From assembly GCA_046732895.1 (NCBI GenBank), contig JBKPNZ010000016.1, positions 1 through 19,923 on the forward strand: a stretch of 19,923 nucleotides of DNA. The letters are read 5' to 3'. Position numbers and translations under genes: made by a program. Under the pieces are notes generated by a model, which worked only from the letters and a program-made list of their open reading frames with translations, made no database searches and was not told the DNA's origin. The stretch is from JBKPNZ01 sp046732895 (lineage in GTDB: Bacteria; Actinomycetota; Thermoleophilia; Solirubrobacterales; 70-9). Shown piece by piece: positions 6,321 through 13,381 of this stretch (the first letter of the stretch is position 1; each line of letters starts with the position of its first letter).

Positions 6321-7187
6321 GTGGACGAGGTCGATCGCGCCTTCGCGCTGGCTGAGGCCGGCGAGCGCCCAGGCGGGCGCCCCAGCGAGACCCTCGCCGT
6401 GATCCGCGTTCGTGACGGCTCAGTTGAGCGGGCTGCGGATGCGGTGGCGTCTGAGGAGCCGCTGGAGATCAGGCTGAACGGCGAGCGGGTCGCCGTGACG
6501 ATGCGCACTCCGGCGCCCGGCGAGGACGCCGAGCTTGCCCTGGGCTTCCTGCTCGGCGAGGGCATCCTGGCCGATCCGGACGTCGTCGCCCGTGCGGTCG
6601 AGTGCCGCGCCGGCGACGAGGGCGGAAGCTCCGTCGACGTTCGGCTGCGTCCCGGAGAAAACCCGGCGGCCGGCTGGCAGCGGAACTTCTACGCGACCTC
6701 GTCGTGCGGGATCTGTGGGAAGGCGAGCATCGACGCGGTCAGAGTCGCGGCGGGCGCGGTCGGCGACGGGCCATCCGTCGAAGCGGCCACCCTGATCGCG
6801 CTGCCCGGCAGGCTGCGCGAGGCTCAGCGCGTCTTCGAACGCACCGGGGGCCTCCACGCGGCGGGCCTGTTCGGCTCGGATGGGGAGCTTGCGATCCTCC
6901 GCGAGGACGTCGGTCGTCACAACGCGGTCGACAAGGCCGTCGGCCGGGCGGCGATGGATGGCCACCTGCCCCTGAGGGAGAACGTGCTCCAGGTGTCCGG
7001 CCGCGCGTCGTTCGAGATCGTGCAGAAGGCGGCCATGGCGGGCATCCCGATCGTGGCGGCCGTCTCGGCACCGTCGAGCCTTGCGGTGGAGCTGGCGCGC
7101 GAGTCGGGGATGACGCTCGTCGGCTTCCTGCGGGCGGGCGACTTCAACGTCTACGCGGGGGAGGAGCGCATCTCCGGCATCGGCTGA
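6321..7187 (+). CDS. fdhD: FdhD, formate dehydrogenase sulfurtransferase/maturation protein
   Basis: FdhD moves sulfur from the cysteine desulfurase to the molybdenum of bis-MGD before it is loaded into formate dehydrogenase; unsulfurated enzyme is inactive. The 288-residue product has the essential C-x-x-C in S-S-C-G-I-C-G (Cys129 and Cys132), T-G-G-L-H-A-A and the diagnostic R-E-D-V-G-R-H-N-A-V-D-K segment, then V-S-G-R-A-S-F-E-I-V-Q-K. The length matches the family. GTG 6321 is the only start in the right place and probably initiates a leaderless mRNA. The gene diverges from the moaA operon and ends 19 bases from the convergent DUF2294 gene. Its target is almost certainly the FdhA encoded at 9271. 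Confidence 0.95.
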   Translation: MDEVDRAFALAEAGERPGGRPSETLAVIRVRDGSVERAADAVASEEPLEIRLNGERVAVTMRTPAPGEDAELALGFLLGEGILADPDVVARAVECRAGDEGGSSVDVRLRPGENPAAGWQRNFYATSSCGICGKASIDAVRVAAGAVGDGPSVEAATLIALPGRLREAQRVFERTGGLHAAGLFGSDGELAILREDVGRHNAVDKAVGRAAMDGHLPLRENVLQVSGRASFEIVQKAAMAGIPIVAAVSAPSSLAVELARESGMTLVGFLRAGDFNVYAGEERISGIG

Positions 7188-7206
7188 GGGTCCCCCGACC
7201 AGGCCC

Positions 7207-7947
7207 CTAGTCGGACGACTTTGGATGGAGCCGAAACAGCTCGACTGAGTAGAGCGGCTCCATGCACATTGCGCTCAGGAAGCTGCTCACGGTCCTTCCG
7301 GTCGCGCGCTCGACGATTGCTCCGAAGGTGGGTGCGATCGCGGACTGGAAGCCCTCACGCATACCCTTGACGGCCTCCGGATGCCCGGCGTCGAGCAGCG
7401 TGTGCTCGGCACGCGACAGCTCGACATCGATCACCACGATCACGGTGTCCTCAGCGAGATGCACCTCGACGTTCGTCGCACCCGCACCATAGGCCTCCTC
7501 GTGCACCTGCAGCATCTCGCGGCGAATCTCATCGGAGATCGCTGTCGCATCGGCTCCCCCGGCCTCAGACATCCGGCGCCCTCCCGTCGGGTCGAAGAGG
7601 AAGAGCTCGACGGCCATCTCCGTTTCAACATCGACCTGGCTGATGAGCGTTCGCACCGGGCGCCCGGTAGCAGCCTCAGCGATCGCGATGAACTCCTTCC
7701 CAACTGCATCCTGGAACGCCGCGCGAGTCACCTTGACCTGGTCCGAGTTACCGGCCTTGATCAGCGTCTTCTCGGCAGCCGTGAAGACGTCCTCGAGGAG
7801 GCACAGGGCATAGTCGCCCGCCAGGTGCGTCTTGGCTCGGGTCGGACCGCGCCCGAAGAGCTGCGCGTGGAGCTGGACGACCTCGCGCGAGATTCGGGAT
7901 GCGATCGGCCCCGGCTCCGGAGGAGCGGGACGCTCGATTTGATCCAA
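7207..7947 (-). CDS. tandem DUF2294 (MpsC-like) protein
   Basis: From TTG 7947 the product has 246 residues and two copies of a DUF2294/MpsC-like domain, about 17-120 and 136-242. The copies align through G-R-G-P-T-R-A-K (32-39) against G-A-G-A-T-N-V-E (154-161), A-E-K-T-L against A-E-H-T-L, and T-G-R-P-V-x-x-L-I-S (94-103) against T-G-R-T-V-x-x-F-L-S (216-225). Most family members that I recall have one domain of about 120 residues. There is no signal or membrane segment. Pfam links the family to MpsC, from a locus whose MpsAB part handles bicarbonate or sodium; biochemical function is not established. TTG 7947 has AGGAGCC upstream, while the extension to 8100 lacks coding character. A link to formate/CO2 metabolism is inference from position only. 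Confidence 0.75.
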   Translation of the reverse strand: MDQIERPAPPEPGPIASRISREVVQLHAQLFGRGPTRAKTHLAGDYALCLLEDVFTAAEKTLIKAGNSDQVKVTRAAFQDAVGKEFIAIAEAATGRPVRTLISQVDVETEMAVELFLFDPTGGRRMSEAGGADATAISDEIRREMLQVHEEAYGAGATNVEVHLAEDTVIVVIDVELSRAEHTLLDAGHPEAVKGMREGFQSAIAPTFGAIVERATGRTVSSFLSAMCMEPLYSVELFRLHPKSSD

Positions 7948-7953
7948 GGGTCT

Positions 7954-7960
7954 GGCTCCT
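7954..7960 (-). promoter_or_regulatory. ribosome binding site of the DUF2294 gene
   Basis: AGGAGCC on the minus strand lies 6 bases before TTG 7947. It decides this start over ATG 8100, which would add 51 residues unrelated to the family. Confidence 0.5.
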
Positions 7961-7962
7961 GA

Positions 7963-7978
7963 CGTTCGGATTCGAACG
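7963..7978. other. perfect 6-bp inverted repeat upstream of the DUF2294 gene
   Basis: CGTTCG (7963-7968) and CGAACG (7973-7978) flank a 4-base loop. It lies 15 bases upstream of the TTG start and just beyond the ribosome binding site, so it could be an operator or an mRNA hairpin limiting ribosome access. On the minus strand it resembles a tRNA T-loop by chance; see the rejected list. Confidence 0.4.
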
Positions 7979-8101
7979 AGCAACGCGCCCGTTCGTGAGA
8001 CGGCAGGTGCACAAGGCCTTGAGGACGCCAAGGTCCTCGCCGTGCAGGAGACTTCCGCGCCGGCGTCGCTTCTTTCTAAGACCCCGCGCCGGATGGTCAT
8101 G

Positions 8102-8154
8102 TTGGCGCGTGTGCTGGGGCCGCTTCAGCCGCTCCGCCAGCGCACTCAAGCCAA
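8102..8154. other. long imperfect hairpin in the DUF2294-rsbW gap
   Basis: The 301 bases from 7948 to 8248 contain no credible gene. Within them TTGGC (8102-8106) pairs with GCCAA (8150-8154), and GTGTGCTGG (8109-8117) pairs with CCAGCGCAC (8137-8145) with one G-U pair, giving 14 pairs around a small internal loop and a 19-base apical loop. A weak minus-strand -10, TATGCT (8163-8158), would start a transcript at about 8151, inside this structure. It may be a structured leader, a terminator without a U tract, or a protein site. Nothing else stands out in the gap. Confidence 0.45.
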
Positions 8155-8237
8155 TCGAGCATACGCCTCTTGACGGCTGGGCGCGAATCAGGGTCTGCGA
8201 GCGAATCGAGGCATGGGGGAGGGCCAATCTGGGAAAT

Positions 8238-8242
8238 GGGAG
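8238..8242 (+). promoter_or_regulatory. ribosome binding site of the RsbW-like gene
   Basis: GGGAG ends 6 bases before ATG 8249. It favours that start over ATG 8213, which has only GAGG one base upstream. Confidence 0.45.
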
Positions 8243-8248
8243 ACGCAC

Positions 8249-8647
8249 ATGCCGGCCGCCGCCCCCGCCGACCCGCCTGCGCTCGATCTCGTACTGCCCG
8301 TGCGGCCGGAAAGCGTGACGCAGGCGCGCCACGCCGCTGCCTCACTTGCCGAGGAGGCAGGTGTCGATGCCGACGCCGTGGCGCTCGCAGTCACCGAGGC
8401 GGTGGGCAACGCCGTGATCCACGCCTTCAGGGACGCTGAGGACGGGAGGGTGTTCCTGCGAGCGCGACTCGAGCCCCGCGGACCGCTGACCGTGACGGTT
8501 GAAGACGATGGCGACGGGATGCGGCCGAACCCGGCGTCGCCCGGGCTTGGGCTCGGCCTGTCGCTGATCGGGAGCGTCGCCGCGGCCTTTCGCATCGAGC
8601 GCCTGGATGCGGGCGGCACCCGTGTGACGATGCGCTTCGATCGCTGA
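8249..8647 (+). CDS. RsbW/SpoIIAB-like anti-sigma serine kinase
   Basis: The 132-residue protein is a stand-alone GHKL ATPase of the RsbW/SpoIIAB type. Such proteins bind a sigma factor, or another target, and phosphorylate a STAS antagonist to switch partners. The N box E-A-V-G-N-A-V-I-H-A-F (50-60), the G1 box D-D-G-D-G-M (86-91) and the G2 box G-L-G-L-G-L-S-L-I (99-107) are intact, so ATP binding is expected. ATG 8249 is chosen for its GGGAG site; ATG 8213 would add 12 residues. It ends 11 bases from the convergent STAS gene, its likely partner. No sigma factor is encoded in the window, so the controlled factor is unknown. Confidence 0.82.
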   Translation: MPAAAPADPPALDLVLPVRPESVTQARHAAASLAEEAGVDADAVALAVTEAVGNAVIHAFRDAEDGRVFLRARLEPRGPLTVTVEDDGDGMRPNPASPGLGLGLSLIGSVAAAFRIERLDAGGTRVTMRFDR

Positions 8648-8658
8648 TAGACGGCCGG

Positions 8659-9069
8659 TCAGGCGGCAGCGACTCGGCCCGCCTCCGCGGTGGCGGCCTC
8701 GCGAGCGTCGGCGACGCTCGCGAACGTCGGAAGCAGGCCATCGAGGCCGGAGATCTCCAGGGTGCGCCGAACCTGCCCGTGCGCACGTGCGAGGAGAACG
8801 CGGGGGGCGCTGCCGTCCCTCTGGGCGGTCTTAACGAGGAGGGCGAGTCCGGAGGAATCCATGAACGTGCAGCCCGCGAGGTCCAGGACGATTCCGACTG
8901 GGGACTCGCGTGAAGCCTCGTCCAGAGCCTCGGTCAACTTGGAGACCGTCGCCAGGTCCACCTCGCCGTGCAGCGTGACGGTGAAGCAGGGTGGCGCGGC
9001 ATCGACGGTGACCTCGAGTTCGCCGGTCGGGGTTGGGCGCGGTTGTGAAGACATCGGATTGGCGGGCAT
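8659..9069 (-). CDS. STAS-domain anti-sigma factor antagonist (RsbV/SpoIIAA-like)
   Basis: The 136-residue product has a flexible Pro-rich N-terminus (1-16) and one STAS domain (about 17-122). The phosphorylation loop is D-L-A-G-C-T-F-M-D-S-S-G-L (63-75). By comparison with SpoIIAA, the second serine (Ser73) is the expected kinase target. The unphosphorylated form would bind the RsbW-like kinase encoded head-on at 8249-8647. ATG 9069 has AAGGA 6 bases upstream. Its promoter region is shared back to back with the fdhA promoter, which raises the possibility that the switch responds to, or controls, formate dehydrogenase expression; that link is inference. Confidence 0.85.
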   Translation of the reverse strand: MPANPMSSQPRPTPTGELEVTVDAAPPCFTVTLHGEVDLATVSKLTEALDEASRESPVGIVLDLAGCTFMDSSGLALLVKTAQRDGSAPRVLLARAHGQVRRTLEISGLDGLLPTFASVADAREAATAEAGRVAAA

Positions 9070-9192
9070 GTCGAATCCTTGGCGCTCGCAGTCCGTCGAA
9101 GTCCGCTGCGCGCCGTCCCGTTTGGGGGCGAACAGCGCCTTTCAGAGTTGACAGTAGAGAGGCAGCCGGATCATCAGCCACCGCCGGCGCCG

Positions 9193-9220
9193 ATTTTAAC
9201 CGAGGCGCACTCCGGGACAA
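9193..9220 (-). promoter_or_regulatory. candidate promoter of the STAS gene
   Basis: On the minus strand TTGTCC (9220-9215) and TAAAAT (9198-9193) are separated by 16 bases, matching the sigma-70-type consensus at four and five of six positions. The predicted leader of roughly 115 bases holds the AAGGA site. It stands back to back with the fdhA promoter. Confidence 0.38.
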
Positions 9221-9222
9221 GG

Positions 9223-9251
9223 TTTGCGGGGCCGCCGAGGGGTGATATAGA
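9223..9251 (+). promoter_or_regulatory. candidate promoter of the fdhA-fdhB-nrfD operon
   Basis: TTTGCG (9223-9228) and TATAGA (9246-9251) are separated by 17 bases. The predicted transcription start near 9258 leaves a leader of about 12 bases before ATG 9271. The A/T run at 9244-9252 is conspicuous in this GC-rich region. The -35 elements of this and the STAS promoter are only 2 bases apart, so one regulator could affect both. Confidence 0.42.
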
Positions 9252-9270
9252 TCGCGGAGCTCCCTTGGCG

Positions 9271-12200
9271 ATGAACCTGCCTGTGCTGAAGCAGCTTCGC
9301 GGCGATCCCACCGCACGCGGCAGCGCGGCGCAGTCGCGGCGCTCGGCGGCGCTCGAGCCGAGGACGGCGAGCGCAGACCGGGTGGTGCAGTCGGTGTGCC
9401 CCTATTGCGCTGTCGGCTGTGGCCAGCGGGTCTACGTCAAGGACGAGCAGGTCATCCAGATCGAGGGCGACCCGGACTCGCCCATCTCTCGCGGCCGCCT
9501 GTGCCCGAAGGGCGCGGCGTCGAAGGAGCTCGTCACCACGCCGCTTCGCGAGCAGAAGGTCAAGTACCGCCGCCCGCACGGGACCGAGTGGGAGGAGCTC
9601 GATCTGGAAACGGCGACCGACATGATCGCCGACCGGGTGATCGCCGCCCGGGGGGCGACCTGGGAGGAGAACGTCGACGGCAACCGCAAGCTGAGGCTGA
9701 ATCGCACGCGCGGGATCGCCTTCCTCGGCGGCGCAACGCTCGACAGTGAGGAGAACTACCTGATCAAGAAGCTCTTCACGGCGCTGGGCGCGATCCAGAT
9801 CGAGAACCAGGCGCGCATATGACACTCCTCCACCGTCCCCGGTCTGGGGACGTCGTTCGGAAGGGGTGGCGCGACCACCTTCCAGCAGGACCTGCAGAAC
9901 TCCGACTGCATCGTGATCATGGGGTCGAACATGGCCGAGTGCCACCCGGTCGGCTTCCAGTGGGTGGTCGAGGCGAAGGAGCGCGGCGCGAAGGTCATCC
10001 ACGTCGACCCGCGATTCACCCGCACGAGCGCGCTCGCTGACCTTCACGTTCCGCTGCGCGCGGGGAGCGACATCGCCTTCCTCGGCGGCATCATCAACTA
10101 CATCTTCGAGCACGAGGCTTGGTTCGACGAGTACGTGAAGGCGTACACGAACGGGCCGGTGATCATCGATGATGGCTTCCGGGACACGGAGGATCTCGAT
10201 GGCATGTTCTCCGGGTTCGTGCCCGACGACGGTCTCTACGACCTGGATACCTGGAGCTATGCGGGCACCGAGCCGAAGGCGGCCGCCGGCAAGCGCGAGC
10301 AGGACGCCGACGTCTCGGGCGAGCAGGCCCACGGCGCCCACGGGATCACCCTCGAACGCGGGGATCCACCGGAAATGGACCACAAGATGCAGGACCCGAA
10401 CTGCGCCTTCCAGCTCCTGCGCAAGCACTTCCGCCGCTACACGCCGGAGATGGTCGCGCGCATCTGCGGCGTCCCCAAGGAGCAGTTCCTTGAGGTCGCC
10501 GAGGCGCTGTGCGAGAACTCGGGGCGCGAACGGACCTCTGCCTTCGTCTACTCCGTCGGCTGGACTCAGCACACGGTCGGGGTCCAGTACATCCGGGCCG
10601 CGGCGATCATCCAGCTCTTGCTGGGCAACATGGGCCGGCCCGGCGGCGGGATCCTGGCGCTGCGTGGTCACGCGAACATCCAGGGCTCCACCGACATCCC
10701 GACCCTCTTCAACATCCTGCCCGGGTACATCCCGATGCCTCATCCGCAGGACCACCGCGACCTCGACGAGTTCGTCGCCGACAACGGGCCCGAGACCGGC
10801 GCCTGGGGGGAGCTTCGCTCATACATGGTGAGCCTGTTGAAGGCCTGGTGGGGCGACGCCGCGACCGAGGAGAACGACTTCGCCTACGACTTCCTGCCGC
10901 GCATCAACGGCGACCACTCGAACTACACGACGATGGTGCGGATGCTCGACGGCGAGGTGCCCGGCTTCTTCGTCGTCGGCGAGAACCCGGCGGTGGGCTC
11001 GGCGAACGGCAAGCTCAACCGCAAGGCGATGGCCAAGCTCGAGTGGCTCGTCGTGCGCGATCTGGTCGAGGTCGAGACCGCGTCATTCTGGAAGGACGCT
11101 CCCGAGATCGAGACCGGCGAGCTTCGAACCGAGAACATCGCCACAGAGGTCTTCTTCCTGCCGGCGGCCGCGCACACGGAGAAGGACGGCTGCTTCACCA
11201 ACACCCAGCGGCTGCTCCAGTGGCACGCGAAGGCGGTGGAGCCGCCGGGCGACTGCCGCTCGGAGCTCCACTTCTTCTACCACCTCGGCCTCAAGATCCG
11301 CGAGAAGCTGCGCCGCTCGCGCCGCAAGCGTGACCGGCCGATCCTGAAGCTGGCCTGGGATTACCCGACCGCGGGGCCGCACGAGGAGCCCGACGCCGCG
11401 GCGATCCTGCAGGAGATCAACGGCCGCGACGCCGACGGCAAGCCCGTCGCCAAGTACCAGGATCTGGCCGACGACGGTTCGACGAGCTGCGGCTCGTGGA
11501 TCCACGCCGGCATCTACGCCGACGGGGTCAACCAGGCGAACCGCCGCAAGCCGGGGCGCGACCAGGACTGGGTCGCGAGCGAGTGGGGGTGGGCCTGGCC
11601 CGCGAACACCCGGATCCTGTACAACCGGGCCTCCGCCGACCCGGACGGGAAGCCGTGGTCGGAGCGCAAGCGCTACGTCTGGTGGGACGCTGACGAGGGG
11701 AAGTGGACCGGGCGCGACCACCCGGACACGGGCATCCCCGACAAGCCGCCGGACTACAAGCCGAAGCGCAAGGCGAAGGGGGTTGCCGCGCTGCGAGGCG
11801 ACGACCCGTTCATCCTTCATCCGGACGGCCTTGGTTGGCTGTTCGTCCCATCCGGGCTGGTGGATGGGCCGATGCCGACGCACTATGAGCCGCAGGAGTC
11901 GCCGTTCGAGAACCCCCTCTACGGCCAGCAGCGCAATCCCCTCCGCCAACGCTACGACCGCGACGTGAACCCCTACAACCCGGCCGTCGGCGAGGAGGGC
12001 TCCGACGTCTTCCCGTTCGTGCTCACCTCGTACCGGCTCACCGAGCACCACACGGCGGGTGGCATGTCGCGCACGCTCTCGCACCTGGCCGAGCTCCAGC
12101 CGGAGCTCTTCTGCGAGGTGAGCCCGCAGCTCGCGGCGGAGCGCGGACTCGAGCACGCGGGCTGGGCGACGATCGTGACCTCGCGCGCAGCGATCGAGGC

Positions 12201-12465
12201 TCGCGTCATGGTCACGGAGCGGATCAAGCCGCTGAAGATGGACGGGCAAGTCGTGCACCAGGTCGGGGTGCCGTACCACTGGGGCGGCAGGGGCCTCGTG
12301 ACCGGCGACGTCGTCAACGACCTCTTCTCGCTGGCGCTCGACCCGAACGTCCATATCCAGGAGGTGAAGGCGGCGAGCTGCGACATCGTGCCGGGGCGCC
12401 GGCCAAGGGGCGAGGAGCTGGTGGAGTTCGTGGCGGGGTACCGAAACAAGGCACGGAGCGGCTAG
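9271..12465 (+). CDS. fdhA: selenocysteine-containing formate dehydrogenase catalytic subunit (FdnG/FdoG type)
   Basis: This 1064-codon gene encodes the molybdenum bis-MGD subunit that oxidises formate to CO2 or runs in reverse. UGA at 9820-9822 is codon 184 and aligns with the Sec of E. coli FdnG in the context A-R-I-U-H-S-S-T-V; the frame stays open and homologous to the TAG at 12463-12465. Cys43, Cys46, Cys50 and Cys78 bind a [4Fe-4S] cluster, followed by Lys80 of C-P-K-G. Later landmarks are V-D-P-R-F-T-R-T, G-W-T-Q-H-T-V-G, L-R-G-H-A-N-I-Q-G (about 465), L-Y-N-R-A-S-A-D and Y-R-L-T-E-H. There is no twin-arginine signal, unlike FdnG/FdoG, so a cytoplasmic location is inferred. ATG 9271 has GGAG 11 bases upstream; TTG 9265 is an alternative. 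Automated callers would split this gene at the UGA. Confidence 0.95.
9834..9852 (+). promoter_or_regulatory. SECIS element of fdhA
   Basis: Directly after the UGA, CGTCCCC (9834-9840) pairs with GGGGACG (9846-9852) around the loop GGTCT (9841-9845). The loop is the GGUCU recognised by SelB in E. coli fdhF, and 18 bases separate it from the UGA, the same as in fdhF as I recall that sequence. The seven pairs are continuous, so the bulged U of the E. coli helix is absent. It is also translated as part of the fdhA coding sequence. Confidence 0.85.
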
Positions 12466-12469
12466 AGCG

Positions 12470-13381
12470 ATGGGCGGCAACGTCATCGAGACCCCCGCCT
12501 GGCCATCAACCTATGGCGAGGACGCCCGCGCGCGCGTTGGCTTCTTCACCGACACCTCGGTCTGCATCGGGTGCAAGGCGTGCGAGGTCGCCTGCAAGGA
12601 GTGGAACGACGTACCGGACGATCCTCGGGGATTCAGCGGCACCTCATATGACAACTCGGCCCAGCTCGGGGCGAACCGCTGGCGCCACGTCGCCTTCATC
12701 GAGCAGCAGGTGGAGGTGGGCGGCGTGAGCTCGGCGGCGCCCGATTCCTGGGTGGAGGAGGCCGCGCGCCAGCAGCTCGTCGACCAGGGCCTCGAGCCGC
12801 ACGCGGACGGCGAGGGCTTCCGCTGGCTGATGAGCTCCGACGTGTGCAAGCACTGCACGGAGGCCGGCTGCCTCGACGTCTGCCCGACGGGTTCGCTCTT
12901 CCGGACCGAGTTCGGGACGGTGGTGGTGCAGGAGGACATCTGCAACGGCTGCGGCTATTGCGTCGTCGCCTGCCCCTTCGGGGTGCTCGATCAGCGCTCA
13001 GACGACGGCCGCGTCTGGAAGTGCACCCTCTGCTACGACCGTCTGCGTGACGACATGGAGCCGGCGTGCGCGCAGGCCTGCCCGACCGACTCGATCCAGT
13101 TCGGCGTTCTGGACGAACTGCGAGAGCGAGCGGAGCAGCGGGTCGAGACGCTGCACGATCGTGGGCGGGCAGAAGCGCGTCTGTACGGCCATGACGAAGG
13201 TGACGGCGTCGGAGGGTTCGGGGCGTTCTTCCTGCTGCTCGACGAGCCCGAGACCTACGGGCTACCGCCTGCTCCGGTCGTCACGACCCGGCATCTGGGT
13301 GAGAGCTGGGCTGCAGCGGGAGTGGCCGCGGTGGCGCTGGCGGCTGGAGTGGCGGCGACCTTCCTCGGGGGCTCGAGGTGA
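12470..13381 (+). CDS. fdhB: formate dehydrogenase iron-sulfur subunit (FdnH/FdoH type)
   Basis: The 303-residue protein carries electrons from FdhA to the membrane. Sixteen cysteines form four [4Fe-4S] motifs: Cys32/35/38/42, Cys126/129/134/138, Cys158/161/164/167 and Cys185/188/200/204. A single hydrophobic helix near 278-298 matches the C-terminal membrane anchor of E. coli FdnH. ATG 12470 lies 4 bases after the fdhA stop, and the stop TGA (13379-13381) overlaps the nrfD GTG, so the three genes are tightly coupled. With no Tat signal on FdhA, the hydrophilic domain is inferred to face the cytoplasm. Confidence 0.94.
   Translation: MGGNVIETPAWPSTYGEDARARVGFFTDTSVCIGCKACEVACKEWNDVPDDPRGFSGTSYDNSAQLGANRWRHVAFIEQQVEVGGVSSAAPDSWVEEAARQQLVDQGLEPHADGEGFRWLMSSDVCKHCTEAGCLDVCPTGSLFRTEFGTVVVQEDICNGCGYCVVACPFGVLDQRSDDGRVWKCTLCYDRLRDDMEPACAQACPTDSIQFGVLDELRERAEQRVETLHDRGRAEARLYGHDEGDGVGGFGAFFLLLDEPETYGLPPAPVVTTRHLGESWAAAGVAAVALAAGVAATFLGGSR

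Noticed and set aside
7960..7985. tRNA T-loop-like GTTCGAATCC on the minus strand upstream of the DUF2294 gene
   Set aside because: Flanking bases do not form the T stem, and no acceptor, anticodon or D arm is found around it; it is better read as a 6-bp inverted repeat.
9271..9400. Twin-arginine signal at the FdhA N-terminus
   Set aside because: The only RR (residues 23-24) is in Q-S-R-R-S-A-A-L, without the F-L-K context or a following hydrophobic stretch.
9820..9822. TGA as a true stop making fdhA a split or broken gene
   Set aside because: Homology continues in the same frame directly after it, the position is the known Sec site, a SECIS follows, and selA, selB, selC and selD are nearby.
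9196..10755. Long minus-strand open frame of 519 codons opposite fdhA
   Set aside because: Shadow of a GC-rich coding gene on the other strand; repetitive Arg/Val/Asp-rich translation with no family features. Similar long shadows occur opposite selA, selB and moaA.
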